Below are positions 8,613 through 15,539 of a stretch of DNA of 64,000 nt, one piece after another (the first letter of the stretch is position 1; every line of letters begins with the position of its first letter). Source of the DNA: Chloroflexota bacterium (GTDB lineage: Bacteria; Chloroflexota; UBA6077; FW602-bin22; CADDYW01); the NCBI GenBank assembly GCA_902810745.1, contig CADDYW010000011.1, positions 1 to 64,000 on the forward strand, in the 5' to 3' direction. Below the pieces are notes generated by a model. The model did not search any database, was not told the origin of the DNA, and saw only the letters and a program-made list of their open reading frames with translations. The translations under genes and the position numbers were made by a program.

Positions 8613-9735
8613 TTGCACCGCGGCAGTTCGGCAGGGAGCCGGTATCGGGCGCTGGGCGCGAAGCTTGATTCGCGCACTGATCGAGCAAGATCCGGAGAAC
8701 AGCTATACCCTTTTTTACGCCCGGTCACGTCGGAACGACCCGCCGCCAAACCTTCCCAAGGGCCCTCGCGTGACCTATCGGCCGCTCTGGCTCACCGAAA
8801 AATCGCTCAATATGCTCTGGTACAAGATCGGACTGCCGTTGCCGGTCGACGCCCTGGCCGGCTCAGCCGACGTGTTTCACTTTCCTGACTTCGCACTCCC
8901 GCCAGTTCGTAACGGGGCCACGGTGGTAACCATCCACGATCTTTCGTTTCTACTCGTGCCCGAGTGTGCTGATCAGCGTTTACGGGCCCACCTCGAGAAG
9001 GTGGTGCCGATCTCGGTGCGAGAGGCCGACTTCGTCTGCGCCGATTCCGAGAACACGCGCAACGAGCTGACAACGCTGCTGGACGTCGAACCCTCGCGGG
9101 CGGAGGTCGTGTACGGTGGGGTAGACTGCCGCTTCCACCCGGTGACGGATCCGCTGACCCTCGAAGCAACACGCCAGAAGTATGGACTACTCTTTCCGTT
9201 CATCTTCTTCATGGGCACGATCGAGCCGCGAAAGAACCTTGGGAGGTTGCTCCAGGCCTACACCCGTCTGCGTCAGCGCGGACGAATACCGCATCGTCTG
9301 GTCATCGCGGGCGGGCTAGGCTGGCTATACCAGGATGTCCTGCGCGACATCGATCAGCTCGCGGCAGAGCAGGAGGTCGTGTTCCTCGGCAGGGTACCGG
9401 ATGAGGACCTGCCGGCTCTCTATTCGCTGAGCGACCTGTTCGTCTTTCCTTCCCTGTACGAAGGGTTTGGTCTGCCGCCGCTGGAAGCCATGGCGTGTGG
9501 GAAGGCAGTCATCTGCTCGAATACGTCCTCGCTTCCCGAGGTGGTGGGCGACGCCGGCGTGCTGGTTTCGCCGTACGACGTCGACGCGCTGGCTGGCGCG
9601 ATGGAGCAGCTTCTCGACGATCCAGAGCAACGTGAGATGCTTGGCCAGCGTGGGATCGAGCGCGCGAGGCGATTCACCTGGGAAGAAGCTGCCCGTAAGA
9701 CGCTAGCTATCTATGAGCGTCTCGTTGGAGCGTGA
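8596..9735 (+). CDS. Glycosyltransferase family 4 (GT-B fold)
   Basis: The product is 379 aa. The N-terminal Rossmann half contains VVTIHDLSFLL. The C-terminal half contains GTIEPRKNLGRL, which contacts the nucleotide sugar, and EGFGLPPLE, the EX7E motif of retaining GT4 enzymes, followed by SLPEVVGDAG. It transfers a sugar from a nucleotide donor to a lipid-linked acceptor at the cytoplasmic face. It overlaps the upstream gene by 17 nt and the downstream one by 23 nt. Donor and linkage cannot be deduced. It is similar in plan to the next gene and may derive from the same duplication. Confidence 0.9.
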   Translation: MRIGFDCTAAVRQGAGIGRWARSLIRALIEQDPENSYTLFYARSRRNDPPPNLPKGPRVTYRPLWLTEKSLNMLWYKIGLPLPVDALAGSADVFHFPDFALPPVRNGATVVTIHDLSFLLVPECADQRLRAHLEKVVPISVREADFVCADSENTRNELTTLLDVEPSRAEVVYGGVDCRFHPVTDPLTLEATRQKYGLLFPFIFFMGTIEPRKNLGRLLQAYTRLRQRGRIPHRLVIAGGLGWLYQDVLRDIDQLAAEQEVVFLGRVPDEDLPALYSLSDLFVFPSLYEGFGLPPLEAMACGKAVICSNTSSLPEVVGDAGVLVSPYDVDALAGAMEQLLDDPEQREMLGQRGIERARRFTWEEAARKTLAIYERLVGA

Positions 9736-10888
9736 ATCGCCGGTGCCCTGTCAGGTCGCGATGAACGCGCTCTTCCTGCACTACCCGCTCTCGGGCACGG
9801 GGCGCTATCTGACGAGTTTGATCCAGCGAACGGATAACCTGCTGCTCGTCGGCGCAGCTGAGTTTCCTCCCGCCGAGGGCACTGGGCGGCACCCCGACCT
9901 GACGGTATCGACGCCCTTTGACCGTCGACACCGTAACCTTGCAAAGGTGTGGTTCGAACAGGTTGCATTGCCCGCGGCGGCGACGAAGGCGCGGGCGGCT
10001 TTGGTCCACAACCCGTACTTCGCGGCGCCCCTCTGGTCGCGCCTCCCGACTGTGGTCACGGTACACGACCTCGTGCCAGTGGTCCGACCGGAGTATCGTC
10101 GGACGGCCGCGCAGCGGCTGTACACGACTCTTGTCGTCCGGGGGTTGATGGCGGCGAGTCGGATCATCACCGACTCGGCCGCGAGTGCGCGGGATCTTCA
10201 GGATCGGCTCAGGGTGTCGGCAGAGCGTATTCGGGTTATTCCCCTTGGCGTCGACGAGCGGTTTCGTCCGCTCCAGTCGGATCGAGAGCGCCTCTGGGCC
10301 GAGGCGATTCTTGCTCGTCACAGACTCGGCCGGCCCTATCTGCTCTACCTCGGAGGGCTGGATCGGCGCAAGAATGTCTCGACGCTGGTTCACGCCTTCG
10401 CCAGCCTGAAGCAGGAACGTCGCATCCCGCACGTTCTCGCGATCGTGGGAGGAGTTCGCGTTGGCGATGATCTCTTCTACGATCCTCGTCCCGACGTCGA
10501 GCGACTGGGACTCGAAGATTCGGTGCGCCTGCTTGGTCAGGTCGCGGACGCGGATGTTCGGGCGCTGCACGCTCTCGCCGACGCCTTCGTCTTCCCGTCG
10601 ACCTACGAAGGTTTCGGTCTGCCCCCGCTGGAGGCGATGGCCTGCGGTGCGCCCGTGATCTGCTCGTCGGCATCGTCGTTGCCCGAGGTCGTCGGCGACG
10701 CGGGAGTCCTCTTCGATCCGAACGATGCGGGAGCGCTGGCCGCGGCTCTCTGGAAGGTTCTATGCGATCCGGAGCTACGGCAGTGGCTGCGAGAGCGTGC
10801 ACTCGCACGCGCAGCCGATTTTACCTGGGAGAAGACGGTGCAATCCACGATCGCGGTGTGGAATGAGGTGGCTCCGACGTGCCGATAA
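9713..10888 (+). CDS. Glycosyltransferase family 4 (GT-B fold)
   Basis: The product is 391 aa. It has VVTVHDLVPVV in the N-terminal domain, GGLDRRKNVSTL at the inter-domain nucleotide-sugar site and the EX7E motif EGFGLPPLE with SLPEVVGDAG. It is a retaining GT4 enzyme of the same subgroup as its upstream neighbour. The start at 9713 overlaps that neighbour. An internal ATG at 9761 (MNALFLHY) also fits the usual family N-terminus, but neither start has a clear ribosome binding site. It overlaps the third glycosyltransferase by 10 nt. Role: assembly of the repeat unit of the surface polysaccharide (context). Confidence 0.9.
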   Translation: MSVSLERESPVPCQVAMNALFLHYPLSGTGRYLTSLIQRTDNLLLVGAAEFPPAEGTGRHPDLTVSTPFDRRHRNLAKVWFEQVALPAAATKARAALVHNPYFAAPLWSRLPTVVTVHDLVPVVRPEYRRTAAQRLYTTLVVRGLMAASRIITDSAASARDLQDRLRVSAERIRVIPLGVDERFRPLQSDRERLWAEAILARHRLGRPYLLYLGGLDRRKNVSTLVHAFASLKQERRIPHVLAIVGGVRVGDDLFYDPRPDVERLGLEDSVRLLGQVADADVRALHALADAFVFPSTYEGFGLPPLEAMACGAPVICSSASSLPEVVGDAGVLFDPNDAGALAAALWKVLCDPELRQWLRERALARAADFTWEKTVQSTIAVWNEVAPTCR

Positions 10889-11997
10889 AGGTCGTGATGG
10901 TCTCCAAGGCGTTTGCCATTCGCGATGTGTATCAGCGCAAGCTCGAGGAGATCGCCGGTCTGGACGGCATAGATCTGACCGTCATCTCGCCAGCGTCCTG
11001 GCGAGAAGGACGAAGCACCTTCAGGTTGCAGCCGCGCTTCACGCGCGGCTATAACCTCATCGTCACGCCGATTATCTTCAATGGCCGATTCCACCTCCAC
11101 TTCTATCCGCGTCTTCCCCGCCTGCTCCGATCGTTGAGGCCGGATCTCCTGCACGTCGATGAAGAGCCGTATAACCTCGCGACCTGGCTGGCGATGCGAT
11201 CGGGCCGGACGGTCGGTGCGCGCTGCCTCTTCTTCACCTGGCAGAATCTCTGTCGCCGGCTCCCGGTTCCCTTCTCGATCATCGAGGCCCAGAATTACCG
11301 CATGGCCAGCGGAGTGATCGCCGGAAACCGCGACGCACAGAACGTCTTGAGGCGTAAAGGATTCAAGGGACCGATCTGGGTCATCCCTCAGTTTGGGATC
11401 GATCCTGATTTGTTCTATCCGCGCGATCGATCGACCGGAGAGACGTTCGTCGTCGGCTACGTTGGACGGCTGGTTCGAGCCAAGGGCCTTGATCTGCTGC
11501 TCCGAGCCTGCTCGACGCTCGAAGATCCCTGGAAGCTGGTGCTGGTCGGAGGAGGGGAAGAAGAGCCATCGCTGCGGCGCCTCAGTGCGGAGCTGGGTAT
11601 TGGTGCGCGGGTCGAGTTCCGGGGAGAGGTCGCATCCCTCGACGTCCCGCGAACTCTGCGCGATTTCGATGTTCTGGTATTGCCCTCGCGCAGTGCTCCC
11701 ACGTGGCGCGAGCAGTTCGGACGCGTTCTCGTGGAGGCAATGGCGTGCGCCGTGCCGGTCGTGGGGTCCGATTCGGGCGAGATCCCGCACGTAATCGGAG
11801 ACGCGGGCCTGATTTTTCCGGAGGAGAACTGGCGGGCACTGGCCGACCACTTGCGCACCTTGCAGGAAGATCCGCCCCTGCGCGCCGCGCTTGGCCAGCG
11901 TGGACGCGAGCGTGCGCTGACGCAATACACGATTCGGAGTATTGCCGAGCAGACTGTCTCCGTCTATCGAGCGCTCCTCGAGGTGCGGGCCTGCTGA
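10879..11997 (+). CDS. Glycosyltransferase family 4 (GT-B fold), last gene of the operon
   Basis: The product is 372 aa. The C-terminal half carries YVGRLVRAKGLDLLL and the EX7E motif EQFGRVLVE with a following GDAGLIFPEE stretch. The N-terminal domain has LLHVDEEPYNLATW, a pattern seen in WcaI/PimB-like GT4 enzymes rather than in the two preceding genes, so it probably adds a different sugar. Start GTG at 10879. The operon ends here; no good hairpin-plus-T terminator is visible, only a T-run at about 12053-12058. Confidence 0.88.
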   Translation: MPIKVVMVSKAFAIRDVYQRKLEEIAGLDGIDLTVISPASWREGRSTFRLQPRFTRGYNLIVTPIIFNGRFHLHFYPRLPRLLRSLRPDLLHVDEEPYNLATWLAMRSGRTVGARCLFFTWQNLCRRLPVPFSIIEAQNYRMASGVIAGNRDAQNVLRRKGFKGPIWVIPQFGIDPDLFYPRDRSTGETFVVGYVGRLVRAKGLDLLLRACSTLEDPWKLVLVGGGEEEPSLRRLSAELGIGARVEFRGEVASLDVPRTLRDFDVLVLPSRSAPTWREQFGRVLVEAMACAVPVVGSDSGEIPHVIGDAGLIFPEENWRALADHLRTLQEDPPLRAALGQRGRERALTQYTIRSIAEQTVSVYRALLEVRAC

Positions 11998-12081
11998 TCT
12001 CGTTCGTGTCGACCGGGCGCGGGTGCTGGATATCTCGAGGGCAGAGAGAGGATTTTTTCGCATTTCGAGCCCCGGCAGTTC

Positions 12082-12110
12082 TCGACATAAGAATCCGAGC
12101 GTGCTATAAT
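12082..12110 (+). promoter_or_regulatory. Sigma70-type promoter of the zinc-ribbon gene
   Basis: TCGACA (12082-12087), a 17-nt spacer and a consensus TATAAT (12105-12110). The predicted start is near 12117, leaving a leader of about 150 nt before the ATG at 12270. A 7-bp hairpin (AACCATT / AATGGTT) occurs early in the leader. Confidence 0.72.
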
Positions 12111-12269
12111 CGGCGCGACCTGATCCATGGGCTCCTTCAACCATTAGCTAGCCTGAATGGTTATCGGGGGAGACCGTGAGGAGTGCCGGGAGCAGGACGA
12201 CGAGTGATCTCGGGCGCTGTCGCCGCTCGAGCCGATCAATCGCAGAACTGGAGGATCTTGTCAAAGGTC

Positions 12270-12593
12270 ATGGCCGATCAAATCAAAGTTGAAACTACCG
12301 CGCGAAGTGGCGACAAAGTCCTGACGTGTCGCGACTGTGGAGTGACGTTTGTATTCACGGTAGGCGAGCAGGAGTTCTATCGGCAAAAAGGCCTGCTGAA
12401 TGATCCGCAGCGGTGTCCATCGTGTCGAGCGGCGCGCCGTCGGGAGCGAAACGGCTTGCCACCACGCGAGATGCACCAGGTGACGTGCGCGGCGTGCGGT
12501 TCCATTGCGATGGTCCCGTTCCTACCGCGACAAGACCGACCGGTCTACTGCAGCTCTTGCTACGACAAGGCGCGTAGCGGCATGGTGAACTAG
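12270..12593 (+). CDS. Zinc-ribbon protein, zf-trcl type, four CxxC knuckles
   Basis: The product is 107 aa. Two zinc ribbons are visible: Cys20/Cys23 with Cys49/Cys52, and Cys73/Cys76 with Cys94/Cys97. The first matches the zf-trcl pattern (VLTCRDCG, GEQEFY, RCPSCR). A paralogue of identical length lies at 47269-47592 on the other strand. Such proteins are small, abundant in Chloroflexota and of unknown function, perhaps binding nucleic acid or ribosomes. I choose ATG at 12270 because its N-terminus aligns with the paralogue and because AAAGG precedes it, though at a short spacing. An in-frame TTG at 12258 with GGAGG close by is an alternative. Confidence 0.82.
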   Translation: MADQIKVETTARSGDKVLTCRDCGVTFVFTVGEQEFYRQKGLLNDPQRCPSCRAARRRERNGLPPREMHQVTCAACGSIAMVPFLPRQDRPVYCSSCYDKARSGMVN

Positions 12594-12714
12594 GGATCGA
12601 GACAGACCGGGCAGGAGCGGCGGTCCGTGCTCGCGTTACCCGTCGAAGGCGGCGCCCCGAGCCTGGTCTGGCTGCAACCTTGTCGGTCGCCACGGCCGAG
12701 CGATTGCCCCGTGG

Positions 12715-12769
12715 CCTTGATCACGGAGCGAAGCGCCTCTCAGCAGCGCCAGGGTGGACGTGATCAAGG
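12715..12769. repeat. 10-bp inverted repeat in the 12594-12974 intergenic stretch
   Basis: CCTTGATCAC (12715-12724) and GTGATCAAGG (12760-12769) are exact reverse complements 35 nt apart. The region between can also fold. The stretch 12594-12974 has no convincing gene; beyond this dyad and the strong hairpin at 12892-12926 I see nothing in it. It could be an operator-like dyad or part of an RNA structure. Confidence 0.4.
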
Positions 12770-12891
12770 TGGTGAGTGTGGACCGTGTCACGATGCACGC
12801 TCCGTGCTGTGCCAGCGGTCCAGGATCGTCTGGGCCACTCCGGCGGTGACCTCGGCCGAAGCCTCCCCTGACCGGCGAGGGTAGAATGATC

Positions 12892-12926
12892 GAAGGGGGA
12901 GAGCAGGTTCGATGCTCTCCCCCTTC
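12892..12926. terminator. Strong 14-bp stem-loop, probably bidirectional terminator
   Basis: The arms 12892-12905 and 12913-12926 pair perfectly around a 7-nt loop. The stem reads GAAGGGGGAGAGCA. It lies between the plus-strand zinc-ribbon gene and the end of the minus-strand pair at 12975-13610, so it can serve both. Only weak T-richness follows. Confidence 0.7.
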
Positions 12927-12974
12927 CCGCGCGCGAGGCCCTGTTCTGCCCCTGGGCCAGCTATTGCTGGCGGA

Positions 12975-13220
12975 TCACGAGGGGCGCTGGTGGCGGGTAT
13001 GGCTGCCCGAAGCCCACTGCCAGGGAATCCAGGCAGTCATCCGCTCGTCGAGTCCAACCGAGACCAGCTTTTCGCGGCTGCAGCTCTTCAGCGCTTCACG
13101 CTCTTCGGGCGTGACATCGTACTCGTCCATGGCCTTGTCTGGCTCGTTGACCATGCGCATGCAGAACCGCATGTCCTTGCAGGCACGATCCAGGATCGCG
13201 TGCATCGCTTGTTTACTCAT
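12975..13220 (-). CDS. Small LigA-like / putative RiPP-precursor-like protein
   Basis: The product is 81 aa. The first 60 residues (start MSKQAMHAILDRACKD; then EPDKAMDEYDVTPEEREAL) fit the short helical domain seen in LigA-type small subunits and in small proteins annotated as possible RiPP precursors (Franean1_4349-like) in actinobacteria and Chloroflexota. The tail (about 61-81) is Trp/His/Arg-containing and has no resemblance to that domain. No modification enzyme is encoded nearby. It follows the 96-aa gene at 13320-13610 by 99 nt on the same strand, with a terminator downstream. There is no clear ribosome binding site before the ATG at 13220. The family call is from memory of the pattern, not a search. 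Confidence 0.6.
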   Translation of the reverse strand: MSKQAMHAILDRACKDMRFCMRMVNEPDKAMDEYDVTPEEREALKSCSREKLVSVGLDERMTAWIPWQWASGSHTRHQRPS

Positions 13221-13319
13221 GGCTGATCTGGACTAGTCTCCGGGAGGCCGGGGATACCGGGGTCAGGACGGTCTGACCGGTCGACGAACGACGGCGGCAG
13301 CAGCTCCTTCCGTTCGAGG

Positions 13320-13610
13320 TCAGGCCGATGGCGAACTGTGAGGGGTTCGTTCCTCGCCGTGGAGAACGGCACGCGCCTCGTCGGCGAGTCCGAGCGCCAC
13401 GCAATCGCGATAGGTCGAGTAGACCGCGCGATTGACCAGCGGAAGGTGCCAGGGCTCGCTAAAAAGCTCGGGGGTTCGACGCAGCGCCACCAAGTGCTCG
13501 AGGCGCGCGAGGAAGAACCGCTGGATGACCGAGTATCTCGTCGAGTCGATCCAGTCTCGTCGGCCAGATTCGCCACGCATCGGGAACTCATCACGCGAAT
13601 ATCTCTGCAT
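13320..13610 (-). CDS. Conserved hypothetical protein (96 aa)
   Basis: The product starts MQRYSRDEFPMRGESGRRDW and is mostly helical. Its core reads DSTRYSVIQRFFLARLEHL, then SEPWHLPLVNRAVYSTYRDC, and the regular pattern of charges and Trp/Tyr suggests a real folded protein. ATG at 13610 is preceded by GAGGGGG at about 6 nt. A longer reading to 13670 would add a low-complexity, basic N-terminus and no better ribosome binding site. It is transcribed with the downstream 81-aa gene, probably from the promoter at 13808-13836. I do not recognise a named family and infer no function. Confidence 0.7.
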   Translation of the reverse strand: MQRYSRDEFPMRGESGRRDWIDSTRYSVIQRFFLARLEHLVALRRTPELFSEPWHLPLVNRAVYSTYRDCVALGLADEARAVLHGEERTPHSSPSA

Positions 13611-13807
13611 TCTGGCCCCCTCGGTCTGGGCAGGACGCTCTTCGCGGTACCCAGGTCGTCTCGATCTCAAGAACTGATCCGCTCGATACGCTGGTAACTA
13701 TCTCGACCTGGCCACGATACCTGTTCTGAAAGAGCCCAGGCATCGCGATAGGACCAGCATTCGGTCGAGTTCCTGGAGTTGTTTCCCGCGTAGTGGCGTC
13801 TACCAGC

Positions 13808-13836
13808 ATTTTACCCCGCGTTGTGGCGCAATGCAA
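13808..13836 (-). promoter_or_regulatory. Promoter of the 13610-12975 gene pair
   Basis: On the minus strand: TTGCAT (13836-13831), a 17-nt spacer and TAAAAT (13813-13808). The predicted start is near 13801 and the leader is about 190 nt. The 13611-13933 stretch holds this promoter, the leader and the hairpin at 13912-13927 just downstream of tRNA-Gly; I see no gene in it. Confidence 0.6.
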
Positions 13837-13911
13837 TAATCCGACAATGGGTCCATCGGCTGAGTTGATAGTGAGAAAGGAAAGAGGAGCACCACGCGAG
13901 CAGCCAGGTCC

Positions 13912-13927
13912 GCCCGCGTCGGCGGGC
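13912..13927 (-). terminator. Short GC hairpin after tRNA-Gly
   Basis: GCCCGC / GCGGGC with a 4-nt loop begins 6 nt beyond the tRNA 3' end. A pyrimidine-rich tract follows about 25 nt later on the minus strand, not an immediate U-run. It could be a weak terminator or a 3'-processing element. Confidence 0.35.
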
Positions 13928-13933
13928 TGTCGG

Positions 13934-14005
13934 AGCGGCATAACGGACTCGAACCGTCAGTCTTCTGCTTGGGAAGCAGACGTGTTGCCATTACACCAAT
14001 GCCGC
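13934..14005 (-). tRNA. tRNA-Gly (anticodon CCC)
   Basis: The 72-nt cloverleaf folds cleanly. The acceptor stem is GCGGCAT / ATGCCGC with a T discriminator. The anticodon stem is TCTGC / GCAGA with loop TTCCCAA, giving anticodon CCC. The T arm is ACGG / CCGT with TTCGAGT. CCA is not encoded. It reads GGG glycine codons. It has its own promoter at 14019-14047. Confidence 0.95.
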
Positions 14006-14018
14006 GCTATTCTCCAAT

Positions 14019-14047
14019 AGTGTATCTAATACAGCTCGCCTCGTCAA
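14019..14047 (-). promoter_or_regulatory. Promoter of tRNA-Gly
   Basis: Minus strand: TTGACG (14047-14042), a 17-nt spacer and TACACT (14024-14019). The predicted start is about 6-8 nt upstream of the tRNA 5' end at 14005. It lies between the two tRNA genes, so each appears to be transcribed separately. Confidence 0.68.
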
Positions 14048-14082
14048 TGGGGCGCACGGCTCTGACTTGAGTGAGGCCGTGG

Positions 14083-14157
14083 TCGGGGCGAGTGGACTTG
14101 AACCACCGACCTCAGCGTCCCGAACGCTGCGCGCTAACCAAACTGCGCCACGCCCCG
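14083..14157 (-). tRNA. tRNA-Pro (anticodon CGG)
   Basis: The 75-nt cloverleaf has acceptor stem CGGGGCG / CGCCCCG with an A discriminator. The anticodon stem is CAGCG / CGCTG around loop TTCGGGA, giving anticodon CGG. The T arm is GGTGG / CCACT with TTCAAGT. CCA is not encoded. It decodes CCG. Confidence 0.95.
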
Positions 14158-14166
14158 TACGGTAGA

Positions 14167-14195
14167 ATTATACCCGACAGTGGATCTGTTCACAA
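14167..14195 (-). promoter_or_regulatory. Promoter of tRNA-Pro
   Basis: Minus strand: TTGTGA (14195-14190), a 17-nt spacer and consensus TATAAT (14172-14167). A start 6-8 nt downstream would fall at 14159-14161, within a few bases of the mature tRNA 5' end at 14157, so almost no 5' leader would remain for RNase P. Confidence 0.72.
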
Positions 14196-14230
14196 GTGCG
14201 ACCCAGGGTCGCAACTGCAACGACAGAGCG

Positions 14231-15484
14231 ATGAAACCAGGCGATCGTTTCGAGCTAGTCCTGACTGACCTCAGCTACCTCGGGGGCGCGGTTGGGCGAA
14301 ACAAGGATAATCTGGCGATCTTCGTCAGTGGCGGGCTGCCGGGCGAGCGTGTCGTCGTCGAGGTCGAGGAGACACGCCCGCGCTACGCCCGCGCTCACGT
14401 CGTCGAGGTGCTCGAGCCAGCGGAAGATCGAGCCGTTCCTCCGTGCCCGTACTTTGGAACGTGTGGGGGCTGCCAGTCGCAGCACCAGCAGTATGCGGCG
14501 CAGGTACGTTGGAAAACCGAGATGGTCCGGCGCCAGCTTCAGCGAATCGGTCATCTCGCCGATCCTCCCCTGCAGCCAACGATCGCAGCTGCCTACCCCT
14601 GGCGGTATCGGAATCAGGCGCGCTTCTCGGTCGATTCGCAGGGAAGGCTTGGATTTACACGCTTCCACAGCCGTCGTCTGCTGGCAATCGAGTCGTGCGA
14701 CATTATGCAGCAGCCGATCGTGGACCTGATGCCGCGCCTCCAGGGTGCTGCTCCGGGGGTCCACCAGGTGGTCGTCCGCTATGGAAGTCGGACCGGCCAG
14801 TTCTTGATCGCTCCGCGCCTGGCCGAGGCCATCCCAGATCTAGCGAGCGGACAGGAGTGGTATGAGGAGGTTCTCCTCGGACGAAGGTATCGCGTGTCGG
14901 CGTCATCCTTCTTTCAGGTGAATACGCGGGTGGACGAGCGGCCCATCCCTGAGGTCATCAAGGCGCCCTGGCTGCCATCACGCGTCGCGGCGCTGAGCCA
15001 GGCTGATCTCCTCGCGTTGCTGGTGCTCGATCGTCTATCGTTGAGCGGCCGGGAGTTCATCGTGGATGCGTACTCGGGCGTCGGGACGTTCGCATTGCTT
15101 GCTGCGGAGCGGGCTGCGCGCGTGGTGGGAATCGAGGAGGCACGGTGCGCGGTGCTGGACGCCGAGCATAATGCCGCGGATCTCGACAACGTCCAGTTTC
15201 TGACGGGACGAGCCGAAGATTTGCTGGGACAGATCAAGGAGAGACCCGACGCAGTCATCCTCGACCCATCGCGCACCGGTTGCGCACCGCGAGCCCTGGA
15301 AGCGCTTGCCGCGCTGCGGCCACCGACGATCGTCTACGTATCCTGTGATCCCGCGACGCTCGCGCGCGATCTGGCATTGCTCTGCGCGGCAGGCTTCTGC
15401 CTGGACGAGGTCCAGCCGATCGACATGTTCCCCCAGACTCACCACATTGAATCAGTCAGCGTTCTACACGACAGCAGAAGTTGA
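14231..15484 (+). CDS. Class I SAM-dependent RNA (uracil-C5) methyltransferase, RumA/TrmA family
   Basis: The product is 417 aa. An N-terminal TRAM domain (about 1-60) precedes the [4Fe-4S] motif with Cys72, Cys78 and Cys81 (CPYFGTCGGC), a fourth Cys in AIESCDIM, and a C-terminal Rossmann methyltransferase domain. That domain has FIVDAYSGVGTFAL for SAM, VILDPSRTG, and VSCDPATLARDL containing the catalytic cysteine. It methylates C5 of a uridine in 23S rRNA or tRNA; the site is not predictable. ATG at 14231 removes 17 non-homologous residues of the longer frame from 14180. It starts just beyond the divergent tRNA-Pro promoter. Confidence 0.9.
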   Translation: MKPGDRFELVLTDLSYLGGAVGRNKDNLAIFVSGGLPGERVVVEVEETRPRYARAHVVEVLEPAEDRAVPPCPYFGTCGGCQSQHQQYAAQVRWKTEMVRRQLQRIGHLADPPLQPTIAAAYPWRYRNQARFSVDSQGRLGFTRFHSRRLLAIESCDIMQQPIVDLMPRLQGAAPGVHQVVVRYGSRTGQFLIAPRLAEAIPDLASGQEWYEEVLLGRRYRVSASSFFQVNTRVDERPIPEVIKAPWLPSRVAALSQADLLALLVLDRLSLSGREFIVDAYSGVGTFALLAAERAARVVGIEEARCAVLDAEHNAADLDNVQFLTGRAEDLLGQIKERPDAVILDPSRTGCAPRALEALAALRPPTIVYVSCDPATLARDLALLCAAGFCLDEVQPIDMFPQTHHIESVSVLHDSRS

Positions 15485-15508
15485 CTGGATTCCCCGTTCG
15501 GCTATAAT
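15481..15508 (+). promoter_or_regulatory. Promoter of the HlyD-type lipoprotein gene
   Basis: TTGACT (15481-15486), a 16-nt spacer and consensus TATAAT (15503-15508). It overlaps the stop codon of the methyltransferase gene. The predicted start is near 15515, with GAGGAGG in the short leader. Confidence 0.72.
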
Positions 15509-15539
15509 CGGCTCGGCAACAAGAGGAGGTCTGGAAGTC

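Noticed and set aside
7479-8618. 379-residue minus-strand frame opposite the flippase-like gene
   Set aside because: Hydrophilic antisense of a polytopic membrane protein.
12594-12890. Possible RNA gene in the intergenic stretch
   Set aside because: Only a 10-bp dyad is visible; no promoter, conserved motif or typical RNA fold could be supported.
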